64,000 nt of DNA from Bacillota bacterium (lineage in GTDB: Bacteria; Bacillota; Clostridia; Clostridiales; Clostridiaceae), in the NCBI GenBank assembly GCA_021781745.1, contig JAJXWH010000017.1, forward strand, positions 35,296 through 99,295, given 5' to 3'. Positions 9,853 through 18,004 of the stretch are shown here, one piece after another (positions within the stretch are counted from its first letter, which is position 1; each line of letters opens with the position of its first letter). The position numbers and the translations under genes were made by a program. The notes beneath the pieces were generated by a model, which had not been told where the DNA came from, did not search any database, and saw only the letters and a program-made list of their open reading frames with translations.

Positions 9853-10443
9853 TTATTCAAACAATTTTTTCATAATTCCTTTGTGATACATTATTTTTTC
9901 TTCTAATAATTTATTTAATAATTCCTTTTCTTTTAAAATCAGTTTATTCATATCAATTATCTTCTTTTGATATTCTAATGGGTAAATAGGGATCGTAATG
10001 TCTTTAAACGAACTTGTTTTTACTATAGGAATGGCAGAGCCTATAGTATCTGGAATTAGCTGCTTTTTAACTTCATCTGAATTTAAATATATTTGAATAT
10101 AATTATTTAAAATATGATTAATATTTATTCGTATAATTACAAATAGTGATGGTACAAGAATGCCTTCAAGTTCCTTAGTAACGTAAATAGCTGTATTAGG
10201 ATAACTTAATCGGATAATAATATCTCCTTCCCTAGATATTTGTTTATTATCCAATTTCTCTGTGCTTATAAATTCATCAAGATATTCTTTTTCTAAATAT
10301 CCATTTTCATTAAAACTTCTTAGTGTAAAAATTTTATATGGATATCCAGTTCCATCTTTAGATTTTTTACGAGCTATAACCATTCCTGTGATTATGTCGT
10401 CAGATATATTACCTAATGTTGCATATTCTATATTATGCTTCAC
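9853..10443 (-). CDS. half-size type I S-like protein (single target-recognition domain)
   Basis: The 196 residues hold one target-recognition domain (LGNISDDIITGMVIARKK…) and one conserved helix (PLEYQKKIIDMNKLILKEKELLNKLLEEK). This is half of a normal HsdS. The start is GTG 10443 with GGGAG 7 nt upstream. It is the first gene of the operon, directly before hsdM. Known: half S subunits can dimerise to give a working symmetric specificity subunit, and short S genes can be partners in specificity switching. The frame has no sign of a truncated second half nearby, so it may be a genuine half subunit. Whether it assembles with HsdM cannot be read from sequence. Confidence 0.8.
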   Translation of the reverse strand: MKHNIEYATLGNISDDIITGMVIARKKSKDGTGYPYKIFTLRSFNENGYLEKEYLDEFISTEKLDNKQISREGDIIIRLSYPNTAIYVTKELEGILVPSLFVIIRININHILNNYIQIYLNSDEVKKQLIPDTIGSAIPIVKTSSFKDITIPIYPLEYQKKIIDMNKLILKEKELLNKLLEEKIMYHKGIMKKLFE

Positions 10444-10527
10444 TTAAAGAACTCCCTTCCATATGTTATATTTATGTAAACCTGGACCAGAAATTATTAT
10501 ACTGGCCCATTCATCTTTTTCTATCTC

Positions 10528-10950
10528 TTATTTTATCTTTTGTATTATTTGGGACTCTATATAATCTAATATGTCATATAATTCTTGTAAATCATAATTA
10601 GGTTCCCTAACTTCCTGTCCTAATAAATCATGCCTGTGCATATGAAAAGGCTCTGTTTTTGTTTGTTTCGCTTTTTCTTTATGCGGTTCTGAATGAAACT
10701 TTTTTATAATTTCGTTTTTATTTTTATACCAGTCATAATTGTAATAACTAATATAGCCATCTTTTGTATACCATTCTGTAACGGACAAAAACGAATTGTC
10801 TTTGAATACAATTTTCTTCCGTGTCACTAAGCCTTGGATTGAAGGTTTACCCGTTTGATCTATGTCAAGTGTCTCAGAAATTATTTCATCAAATTCATTT
10901 TCTAATATGTCAAACCTTGATTTTCGTAGTGTTAGTTTCTGTTTTATCAC
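10528..10950 (-). CDS. possible TumE-like (DUF6516) toxin
   Basis: About 140 residues from GTG 10950, chosen because AGGTGG stands 7 nt upstream; a longer frame from 10980 lacks this. Seen: a compact alpha/beta pattern with a Tyr/Trp-rich centre (LSVTEWYTKDGYISYYNYDW) and a His cluster FHMHRHDL. The pattern resembles the DUF6516/TumE toxin family of toxin-antitoxin systems, recognised from memory of the family and not searched. The HTH gene at 11150-11770 lies upstream on the same strand and could be the partner, but a terminator separates them. It ends about 85 bp before the half-size S gene, within the defence-gene block. Confidence 0.5.
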   Translation of the reverse strand: MIKQKLTLRKSRFDILENEFDEIISETLDIDQTGKPSIQGLVTRKKIVFKDNSFLSVTEWYTKDGYISYYNYDWYKNKNEIIKKFHSEPHKEKAKQTKTEPFHMHRHDLLGQEVREPNYDLQELYDILDYIESQIIQKIK

Positions 10951-11108
10951 ATTATCACCACCTATATTATGTACCAACACGCACTTGTTATTTTAAATCT
11001 AGGACAAAATAAATTCTTAGATTAATTCTATTTTATTCCTACTTTGGAAGCTTGTCAATAAAAATTTTCTATGTACTAATTCAAAAATAACATTTGCATT
11101 TCTATAAT

Positions 11109-11142
11109 AAAAGCCTTAACATTTTGTGCTAAGGCTTCATTA
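11109..11142 (-). terminator. Rho-independent terminator of the HTH gene
   Basis: AAGCCTTA and TAAGGCTT form a GC-containing stem around 11111-11137, followed on the minus strand by TTTATT. It sits just after the stop of the 11150-11770 gene. Confidence 0.7.
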
Positions 11143-11149
11143 ATTTTAT

Positions 11150-11770
11150 CTAATTTATTTCTGAAAGTAAATATTCCCATTCTCTAAAATTAGCTTCATC
11201 TTCTGGAGACATATCTTTTTTGTTTTCATAAACATCGTCAAAAGCTCCACCGTATTTGCTTTCAAAAAATTTAATAGCTTCTTTCATAGAATTCATTCTT
11301 TCTTCATCTGAAAAAGTTTCTTCTATATATTTTTCTACTATTTCTTTAACAGGAATGGCATTTCCCTTTCTAGATTTCCATAATGTGTTTTCTGGAATTC
11401 TAAGTTGCTTATTTCTTTCTACTCTCTCTATACCTATGAATCTTCCTTGATCTATCCATTTATTTATAGCTGTAATTGATACTCCAAAATATTTAGATAA
11501 CTCTCCAGTAGTATAACTTGTTTCTTCTTCTACTGCAGCTTCTATCATAGAATCTATTGCCTTATTTAAATAACTTTCCATTAAATTTTCATTCTTCAAT
11601 ATTTGTTCATCTATTGTTCTTAATTCTGATTGATTTGAAGATGTTTTTGCAACATAATTAATTATTATCTTTAAAACATCAATACCATCTTCACTAGTCA
11701 TTAAATTATTTTTTATAGCTTTGACATATCTAGATGCATTTGCCTTTTCTTTAGTTGATATTGCAAACAT
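11150..11770 (-). CDS. HTH protein (excisionase/MerR-like winged helix)
   Basis: The 206 residues carry a central MerR/excisionase-type HTH (YTTGELSKYFGVSITAINKWIDQGRFIGIERVERNKQLRIPENTLW, about residues 86-132). It is flanked by a helical N-terminal part and an acidic C-terminal part (KDMSPEDEANFREWEYL). ATG 11770 has GGAGG nearby (revcomp …AGGAGGTGGTGTA). The HTH form suits either a regulator, the antitoxin side of a toxin-antitoxin pair, or a recombination directionality factor; none can be chosen from sequence. Its own terminator follows. Confidence 0.75.
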   Translation of the reverse strand: MFAISTKEKANASRYVKAIKNNLMTSEDGIDVLKIIINYVAKTSSNQSELRTIDEQILKNENLMESYLNKAIDSMIEAAVEEETSYTTGELSKYFGVSITAINKWIDQGRFIGIERVERNKQLRIPENTLWKSRKGNAIPVKEIVEKYIEETFSDEERMNSMKEAIKFFESKYGGAFDDVYENKKDMSPEDEANFREWEYLLSEIN

Positions 11771-11898
11771 TACACCACCTCCTTAAATATTAGTTAGGTT
11801 TAAAAACTAAAACCAAACTGCAACTTTATATTTATATTATACCAATAAAATTATAAAATATGCAATAAATTTATATTTTTTTATAATTTAATCATATT

Positions 11899-12795
11899 TT
11901 ACTTAATCCAAGCTCCACTATCATCAACCTTCCACCCATCAGGAGTAACACAATCACAATACATCCTTCCATCTTCATCAAAAGCATAACAAGCACTATC
12001 AAGCCACTTCCACAAAGGCTTTTCTTTACTCCCCCTTAACATCTTACAATTTTCATCTAAGTAATACCAAGCCTTATCTCCTTCATCATAATACCAGGCA
12101 TCTTGCAGTGCATATCCCCTGCTATCAAAGATATACCATTCCCCATCTATCTCTTTCCAACTATTTTCTGATGTATAATAATATCTATTTTCTAGGTTTG
12201 TGCAAAACCACCATCCAACATCATTGCGATTCCAGCCCAATTTCCATTCTGCATCACTAGAACCATCTGCTCCAACTAATCCATTTACAATAGCTCTTGC
12301 AATAACTTCAGGATTATATTTATCTGCATCATTAATATCAGCAAATAAACATTCAACTATAATCGCAGGCATAACTGTTTTATTAAGCACAATAAGACTT
12401 CTCGTCTTCACTCCTCTATTAGTTAAATCCAAAGCACCAGCTAAAGAACCACTTATCTTAGCTGCATATTGATTAGCCACTTCTGATTTTCCACTAACAC
12501 AAATCTCTGGTCCAGTTCCTCCCCCTGCATTAATATGAATTTCCACATATAACTCAACATCTGTTGTCTTTGCAATTTCATTAGCCTCATTTGCTCTAGT
12601 AAAACAATCCTCACAATTATAACTATTTCCTTCATCAACCCTTAGTAAATTAACACCATAACCTTTCTCTTGCAAATACTCTACAACTAAAGCTCCAATC
12701 TGACGAGTGCAATTGCTCTCATCAAGTCGAGCAACAACACCACATCCAACATCTCCACTTGCAGTATGACCTACAGCTATTATAAAATTACTCAT
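11899..12795 (-). CDS. N-acetylmuramoyl-L-alanine amidase endolysin with choline/cell-wall-binding repeats
   Basis: The 298 residues start with an Amidase_3-type zinc amidase domain (about 1-175): AVGHTASGDVGCG supplies the first zinc His, VEIHINAGGG a second, and VECLFADINDADKY the catalytic Glu. From about residue 185 there are tandem aromatic repeats of the Trp/Tyr-Gly cell-wall-binding type (GWWF, WYIFDSRGYALQDAWYYDEG, AWYYLDENCKML). It cuts the bond between muramic acid and the stem peptide. There is no signal peptide, so export would need a holin or lysis, which fits a phage lysis or mother-cell lysis role. It is divergent from the sigma-factor gene and shares a 150-bp promoter region with it. 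Confidence 0.92.
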   Translation of the reverse strand: MSNFIIAVGHTASGDVGCGVVARLDESNCTRQIGALVVEYLQEKGYGVNLLRVDEGNSYNCEDCFTRANEANEIAKTTDVELYVEIHINAGGGTGPEICVSGKSEVANQYAAKISGSLAGALDLTNRGVKTRSLIVLNKTVMPAIIVECLFADINDADKYNPEVIARAIVNGLVGADGSSDAEWKLGWNRNDVGWWFCTNLENRYYYTSENSWKEIDGEWYIFDSRGYALQDAWYYDEGDKAWYYLDENCKMLRGSKEKPLWKWLDSACYAFDEDGRMYCDCVTPDGWKVDDSGAWIK

Positions 12796-12949
12796 TTTTT
12801 ATACACCTACCTCTATTTTTTGGCTTTTTTATATAAGTTATATGTTTTTTAACCATATATACTATATGTAGAGGTAAATTTAACAGTAAAAACAATATAT
12901 GTAAATTAATTATTTAATTCATAACTCTTAATTGAAGAAGGAGGTTTAT

Positions 12950-13537
12950 ATGGATTTTGATTATATTGAAACTTTAGTTACTATGTGTAAAAATAATGAT
13001 GAAACCGCAAAAGAAAAATTAGCTATAGAATTTAGGCCTTTAATTTATAATATTTCTAAACGAACTTTCATTGATGGGTATAACACACATGATATTATCC
13101 AGGAGTGTTACCAGTCACTTTTTAAATCTGTTTCTATGTACAATTTAGAGAAGCATAGATTCGTTGCCTATGCTACTAATGCTATTAAGAATAATATGAA
13201 TGATTTAATCAAGAGAATTAAAACTAAAAGATCTACTGAGGGAAGTGATGCATTAAGCTTACATGATGATTTTGAAAAAGAATTTCCTTCATTTGAAGTC
13301 TCCACTGAAACTTCATTATGTGAAATGTGTGATTATGAAGATTTAAGACTTGCTCTTAAAAATTTAAATGAAGAGGAAAAAGAACTTATAGATTTTGTAT
13401 TCTTTAGAAATTATACTGTTCTGGATTATGCTCATTTAAAAAATATGCGTTATTCTACTGCTATTGTAAAAAAGAAAAATATTTTTAAAAAAATCCTTAA
13501 TAACATTTCACTATGCTATCAAACATCAAATGCTTAA
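12950..13537 (+). CDS. sigma-70 family RNA polymerase sigma factor (phage/TcdR-like small type)
   Basis: The 195 residues start at ATG 12950 (GAAGGAGG 6 nt upstream). Region 2 is visible as DIIQECYQSLFKSVSMYN…AYATNAIKNNMNDLIKR (about 45-95). Region 4 is visible as LKNLNEEEKELIDFVF…DYAHLKNMRYSTAIVKKKN (about 135-180). Regions 1 and 3 are absent, as in small alternative sigma factors. Known: related small factors of clostridia (TcdR, UviA) turn on toxin, bacteriocin and lysis genes. Here it is flanked by an amidase, a YvrJ protein and a ribbon-helix-helix-like gene, and may direct their transcription and that of the DUF1659/DUF2922 genes. That target set is inference. Confidence 0.88.
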   Translation: MDFDYIETLVTMCKNNDETAKEKLAIEFRPLIYNISKRTFIDGYNTHDIIQECYQSLFKSVSMYNLEKHRFVAYATNAIKNNMNDLIKRIKTKRSTEGSDALSLHDDFEKEFPSFEVSTETSLCEMCDYEDLRLALKNLNEEEKELIDFVFFRNYTVLDYAHLKNMRYSTAIVKKKNIFKKILNNISLCYQTSNA

Positions 13538-13580
13538 CAGCTCCAAGGTTAATCTTTACCTTGGAGCTGTTATTTTTATT
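13536..13580. terminator. bidirectional terminator between sigma gene and 13603 gene
   Basis: AACAGCTCCAAGGT (13536-13549) and ACCTTGGAGCTGTT (13558-13571) form a perfect 14-bp stem with an 8-nt loop, followed by ATTTTTATT. Confidence 0.88.
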
Positions 13581-13602
13581 ATAACAATATGAATATTTTC
13601 AT

Positions 13603-13845
13603 TTACTCAAAATTAAAATTATTCACAACCTCTGTGGTTTTATCCACATAACTTTCAACAACTTGATCAATTCCATCGCAGATGTATCTCAAACTGCACC
13701 CTTCACATTTATTAAGTATCCCTTCCTCTAATAAAGAACATTTCAATTCATCATCAAAAGTAGAATTTCTAATGGCAAGGGCTATTTGCTTTTTATCAAA
13801 TACTTCTCCCTCTTCTGATTTAATTTTTATTTCATTCTTAACCAT
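13603..13845 (-). CDS. small cysteine-containing protein, unknown
   Basis: About 80 residues from ATG 13845 (GGAG 11 nt upstream). Not recognised. It has a CxxC pair (KCEGCSLRYICDG) with a further Cys on each side, which could bind zinc or an iron-sulfur cluster, and an acidic Lys/Glu-rich first third. It is convergent with the sigma gene, and the terminator between them is shared. Real coding is supported by the ribosome site and the terminator, not by homology. Confidence 0.6.
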   Translation of the reverse strand: MVKNEIKIKSEEGEVFDKKQIALAIRNSTFDDELKCSLLEEGILNKCEGCSLRYICDGIDQVVESYVDKTTEVVNNFNFE

Positions 13846-13987
13846 ATCACAACACACTCCATAATTTATTTACAGCTTGAAAAAATTTATCTGCTGCTAT
13901 TATGGATATATGGTTTGTTCTCTAAAATAACATTAAACGAAACACTATTTTTTATACTAATATCCTTTCAGCCAGCATTTTTCAAGC

Positions 13988-14070
13988 ATATTCTGAAGAA
14001 TATATATTCTTCTATGGTACTATTCTAAAGAATAAATATGGTGAAGAATATTACCATATTAGAATATTCT
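13988..14070. promoter_or_regulatory. array of AGAAT/ATTCT palindromes upstream of the RHH-like gene
   Basis: Palindromes ATATTCT-GA-AGAATAT (13988-14003), TATTCT-AA-AGAATA (14021-14034) and AGAATATTCT (14061-14070), plus an extra GAATATT near 14046, are spaced about three DNA turns apart. They lie 50-130 bp before the 14120 gene. This is what an autoregulated ribbon-helix-helix operator or a partition-type site looks like. Confidence 0.65.
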
Positions 14071-14119
14071 CTATTTTTACATATATCCTAAGTAAGAATA
14101 CATGTAAAGGAGATTCCTT

Positions 14120-14611
14120 ATGGCTAAAAGAAAACAAAATGAACCACCTAGAAATTATTTTGCTCCTGATGAAAATGAAGAAATACTAGGCTTTACATCT
14201 GAACCAATTGTGGCTGGTCAGTGTATTTCATCTTTTTCATTTGATGATGATATAGAGGCAGAAAATATTACTGTAACTAATACTAAGAATGACTCCTCTT
14301 TAGAATCCATTAATACTGTTCCCATCTTTTCATCTGATAATAAAGCAAGATCTGCAACTGATATTAATGTATCTAATAATAAGATCCTTACAGATAACAG
14401 AAAAGCTTCTGTAGCAAATGGTATGGCTCCACCTATTGATGGTGAATTCCTAGATACTAAAAGGACTTATATGCTCAGAGCTTCTACTGTTAGGAAAATC
14501 AATGAACTTAAGAGCATACATCCTGATTTAAATACTTATGTAAGTACAATAGTAGATTTAGCTATAGCTCACTATTATAATTACATAGTGAATGAAGGCG
14601 GAAAGCAATAA
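14120..14611 (+). CDS. putative ribbon-helix-helix-type DNA-binding protein with disordered N-terminus
   Basis: The 163 residues start with GGAGATTCCTT before ATG 14120. The first 115 are Ser/Asn/Asp-rich with no clear fold. The last 45 (RTYMLRASTVRKINELKSIHPDLN…STIVDLAIAHYYNYI) have the strand-helix-helix pattern of an RHH domain, with the basic strand that would touch DNA. The array of palindromes just upstream is its likely operator. It is followed by the YvrJ gene in the same direction (about 90 bp). The role could be regulation of the lysis block or segregation of an excised circle; neither is shown. Confidence 0.65.
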   Translation: MAKRKQNEPPRNYFAPDENEEILGFTSEPIVAGQCISSFSFDDDIEAENITVTNTKNDSSLESINTVPIFSSDNKARSATDINVSNNKILTDNRKASVANGMAPPIDGEFLDTKRTYMLRASTVRKINELKSIHPDLNTYVSTIVDLAIAHYYNYIVNEGGKQ

Positions 14612-14704
14612 TTATTCTGCAGCTATTATTTATAATAAATTTTGCTAACTACAATAGAATTGTTTATGTACATTCATATATCCATTGGGAGGAGGTGGAT
14701 GTAT

Positions 14705-14905
14705 ATGGAAGTTACTGATTTAATTAATCTTATAGTTAACAATGGTTTCGCTATAGCCGTAGCCGCATATTTGCTAATACGCTTAGAGAAACAAATTGCT
14801 AACTTATCTTCATCAATTAATAAATTAAATACCATAATATCAGCTAAACTTGGAGTAGCTATCGATACTGATAGTTCTAGTGATGATTCTCATAAGGTAG
14901 CTTGA
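14705..14905 (+). CDS. YvrJ family small membrane protein (holin-like)
   Basis: The 66 residues start at ATG 14705 with GGGAGGAGG 9 nt upstream; upstream in-frame ATGs have no such site. Seen: one membrane segment (NGFAIAVAAYLLIRLEKQI, about 12-30), then a heptad-like helix (LSSSINKLNTII) and an acidic/Ser tail. This matches the YvrJ family. Known: YvrJ is encoded beside an alternative sigma factor pair in B. subtilis; its biochemical role is unknown, and its size and shape resemble small phage holins. Together with the neighbouring amidase and sigma genes it suggests a lysis or export cassette. Confidence 0.85.
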   Translation: MEVTDLINLIVNNGFAIAVAAYLLIRLEKQIANLSSSINKLNTIISAKLGVAIDTDSSSDDSHKVA

Positions 14906-14910
14906 GAAAA

Positions 14911-14950
14911 AGGCGATAAACATTATTTAATGTTTATTGCCTCATTTCTT
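14911..14950 (+). terminator. Rho-independent terminator after YvrJ
   Basis: GGCGATAAACAT (14912-14923) and ATGTTTATTGCC (14930-14941) form a stem with one G-T pair, followed by a T-rich tail. Confidence 0.7.
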
Positions 14951-14972
14951 CAACACTAAAACTTTTTTTAAT

Positions 14973-17039
14973 TTAATATCTTAATGGAATTTCAGATTTC
15001 TCTACTTTGTCAATATTATATTTATTATATTCTAACAATCTGTTTAATCCATCTAATGCTATATCGCTATTATTATTAGGACCTATCATTATACTCTTAA
15101 TATCACTATTATTAAATGGTACTTTTATATACGGTATAAATGCATTTTCTTTTACTTTAAAATTAGTTTTAAAATCCCACCCTAAACTAAATTCATCTTT
15201 TTCCCCTTCTTCATTTCTTACAAAAACAATTCTATACTCCTCTTCCTGTGCAAAACATTCTTGTTTTATAAATAATCCGATATATACTATGATTTCTATA
15301 AGTGCACTTATCATTTTAGTTTTATCAACGTTATACTTCTTGCAATTATAATAATACTTTATAATTTCACTGTTCTGACTATTTTTAACTTCATTTTTAT
15401 CAGGTAGACTTTTGTACAAAACTTGTCCATTTATCGGAAAATTATATTGATTTTGTGTTGATCTAGCAAAATTATATATCAAATCATCTTTCTTAAATCC
15501 TAAATTATAGCCTTCATTATTTGAATAATTTCCCCACAGTGTTAATGAATCTTTATTTTTAGATAATGATAGTATATATGCATTTTTTAGTTTTGTTTTC
15601 AAATCCCTATCGATAAATTTTTTTAAACTATTGGATAATTTTTCATTCTTAGATAATTTACCATCAAAGTAATATTTTAATCCATAATATACAATATTCA
15701 TGTCCTTTTTCAAATCTTCATGTTCAATATTTACTAGACTAGCCTTAAAATATTTTAATACATATCGAGTTTCTGATGTATCATTTAAAAAACCTGCTTC
15801 TGTAACCCAAAGTTCTCTATTTTCTAAAATCCCTTTTAATGCATTTATATTAGTATAATGATATAATATTTGACCACTCTCTTTATCATTTAGCATGTTC
15901 ATAAATATATTAGAATATTCCTGACAATCATCGCCTAGCTCTTTACTTCGTTCATTTAATTGTTCATAATATAATTTTTCTATTTGATTAGTATAAATGT
16001 TAAGCTCATTTTTATCCATTGATAAATCTATTAATGCTCTTAATGCTATAAAAGAAAGATACTTATAATTTGAATCCTTACATTCCTTCAAAATATCTTT
16101 TATTGTATCAATGTTTTTTTCTTTTATGGCAATTCTAAGTTTTAATGTACTAAAACCACTTTTTAGTATTGAATCTTTAAACTCTCTTCCCTGTAATTCT
16201 CTTTTAAACTCGTCAAATCTACCTAGCATAAATAATGAGCCCATATAATGTACAAAGCAAATATCTAATTTATAATTATCTTTTACCTCCGATTCATAAA
16301 AATATACACATTCTTCATATCTTTCTAAATAACTTAATGCTTGCATTCTATACTTATAATAAAATTCTATAAATTGTTCCTTTAATTCATTTTCACATAT
16401 ATCTAATGCATATGAGATATTTTTTGTATTTAAATTATCATTCAATAAGTATTCAAGTTCTTCTTTTATATAGTACTTAACTTTGGAACCATTATTATCG
16501 GTATTTTTATAATACTTTATTAGTTCTTTATAGCATGCAATAAGTTCATTATTATATATTGACTTATTTTGATTATTCGGGTCTTTAAGTTTTAAAATAT
16601 TTTTTAGAATTTCTAATTTATTTTTTATAAAAATATATTTATGTGCTACATCCCTATTATTGTTAGAAAATATTAAGTTATTACATAGATTTAATGCCAA
16701 AATACTGTCTTTCATATTTAAAGCCTGAACTAATTCTTCATAAATCTTTTCTTTATTATCACATAAATTTAACATCCTATTTAAATATTCTATTTCCTTG
16801 TCTATATATATTTTTTTATTATATAAGCTCAATACTCTACATATTCTAGATTGGTAGAAATACAATTCCTTTTGATACTGAACTTCATAGGATTCTACTT
16901 CATTTTCCAATAAAGCAAACTCTTTATATAAATCCTCATATTTCTTAGAACTAATGGATTTTTCCATCTTAGAAAAAGCAGATTTTTCATCATTTAAATC
17001 GTGAAATTTTTGTTTCAATTCATCTAGATGTTTTACCAT
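14973..17039 (-). CDS. large DUF2971-like protein with long helical (TPR-like) N-terminal region
   Basis: The 688 residues divide in two. The first about 390 are almost wholly helical, starting with a coiled coil (KFHDLNDEKSAFSK…) and continuing with TPR-like helix pairs. From about residue 400 comes a DUF2971-type domain: ILYHYTNINALKGILENREL, TEAGFLNDTSETRY, ILSLSKNKDSLTLWGNYSNN, CFAQEEEYRIVFV. Known: DUF2971 is widespread and usually stands alone. Its HYT…L..IL start resembles the fold signature of ADP-ribosyltransferase-like enzymes such as DarT, but that is inference. It lies between the lysis block and the IS66, on its own. An anti-phage or effector role would fit the neighbourhood but is not shown. 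Confidence 0.75.
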   Translation of the reverse strand: MVKHLDELKQKFHDLNDEKSAFSKMEKSISSKKYEDLYKEFALLENEVESYEVQYQKELYFYQSRICRVLSLYNKKIYIDKEIEYLNRMLNLCDNKEKIYEELVQALNMKDSILALNLCNNLIFSNNNRDVAHKYIFIKNKLEILKNILKLKDPNNQNKSIYNNELIACYKELIKYYKNTDNNGSKVKYYIKEELEYLLNDNLNTKNISYALDICENELKEQFIEFYYKYRMQALSYLERYEECVYFYESEVKDNYKLDICFVHYMGSLFMLGRFDEFKRELQGREFKDSILKSGFSTLKLRIAIKEKNIDTIKDILKECKDSNYKYLSFIALRALIDLSMDKNELNIYTNQIEKLYYEQLNERSKELGDDCQEYSNIFMNMLNDKESGQILYHYTNINALKGILENRELWVTEAGFLNDTSETRYVLKYFKASLVNIEHEDLKKDMNIVYYGLKYYFDGKLSKNEKLSNSLKKFIDRDLKTKLKNAYILSLSKNKDSLTLWGNYSNNEGYNLGFKKDDLIYNFARSTQNQYNFPINGQVLYKSLPDKNEVKNSQNSEIIKYYYNCKKYNVDKTKMISALIEIIVYIGLFIKQECFAQEEEYRIVFVRNEEGEKDEFSLGWDFKTNFKVKENAFIPYIKVPFNNSDIKSIMIGPNNNSDIALDGLNRLLEYNKYNIDKVEKSEIPLRY

Positions 17040-17251
17040 ACATACTCCCCCATATTCATTATATAATTGACTTTATTTTACCTACACATATACTTTCTTC
17101 CATATTTTATTCTAATACCATTATAAGGAACATATTTATACACTTCAATCAAATAAAATTTTTATATCTTCGTAAGCGTAACAATAACCGTACCTCCAAA
17201 ATGAAATTCATAGATGATACAATACATTTATAAAGAATTGGAGGTGCATAT

Positions 17252-17569
17252 ATGCGAGCTAAAAGCAAAGAAATATGGCAAACTAGAATAAATGATTATC
17301 GTAAAAGTAAGAAATCAGCAAGAAAATGGTGTGAAGAAAATAATCTTTCTGTATCAGCTTTAAAATACTGGATTACAAAATTCAATAAGGAAGAAAGCAA
17401 ATCATTTAGCAAGCCTGAATTTGTACCGATAGCCACAGTAGAAAATATTGATGATGAATCTTCAGCATCAGCCACAATCAAATTTGGGAGAATATCAATT
17501 GATGTGCTGGATGGATGTAAGCCAGATACAATCAAAACAATAATTGATGTTTTAAATTCATATGTTTGA
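17252..17569 (+). CDS. tnpA: IS66 accessory protein TnpA
   Basis: The 105 residues start with GGAGGTGCATAT before ATG 17252. A HTH-like N-terminus (WQTRINDYRKSKKSARKWCEENNLSVSALKYW) is typical of IS66 OrfA. It overlaps tnpB by 8 bp, consistent with translational coupling. It is needed with TnpB and TnpC for IS66 transposition. Confidence 0.9.
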   Translation: MRAKSKEIWQTRINDYRKSKKSARKWCEENNLSVSALKYWITKFNKEESKSFSKPEFVPIATVENIDDESSASATIKFGRISIDVLDGCKPDTIKTIIDVLNSYV

Positions 17570-17915
17570 TTTTAATTCAGGAACAACTGTTTACTTGGCA
17601 TGTGGAATTACTGATTGCAGATGCAGTTTCAACAGGTTAACAGCGATTGTAAAACTTAATTTCAATCTTGATCCGTACTCTAAATCTATGTTTGTCTTCT
17701 GCAATAGAAGTAATAAAATAATTAAAATTTTGCAATGGGATGGATCGGGATTTTGGCTTTTTACAAAACGTCTTGATAAAGGTAATTTTAAATGGCCAAT
17801 GAATAAGAATCAAGTCAAAAAAGTCTCTATAAAGGAACTATCCTGGTTGCTTCAAGGTCTTCCTGCCGAACCCAAAGGTGCATTTAAAGATCATTATCCT
17901 AAAATCATAATATAG
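17562..17915 (+). CDS. tnpB: IS66 accessory protein TnpB
   Basis: The 117 residues carry the IS66 Orf2 signature: VYLACGITDCRCSFNRLTAIV, FVFCNRSNKIIKILQWDGSGFWLFTKRLDKG and SIKELSWLLQGL. It is intact and overlaps tnpA. Its exact biochemical role in transposition is not known, though it is conserved across the family. Confidence 0.92.
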   Translation: MFDFNSGTTVYLACGITDCRCSFNRLTAIVKLNFNLDPYSKSMFVFCNRSNKIIKILQWDGSGFWLFTKRLDKGNFKWPMNKNQVKKVSIKELSWLLQGLPAEPKGAFKDHYPKIII

Positions 17916-18004
17916 AAAATTTCCTACCAAAAAAAACACTGTGAAGCCCTGATTTTACTGGCTTTTTCTATGGCATTTCATGCTAAATGTGGTATAATAT
18001 TATT

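Noticed and set aside
14061..14120. CRISPR-like array in the AGAAT repeats
   Set aside because: The units are palindromes of unequal spacing and no spacers or cas genes exist.
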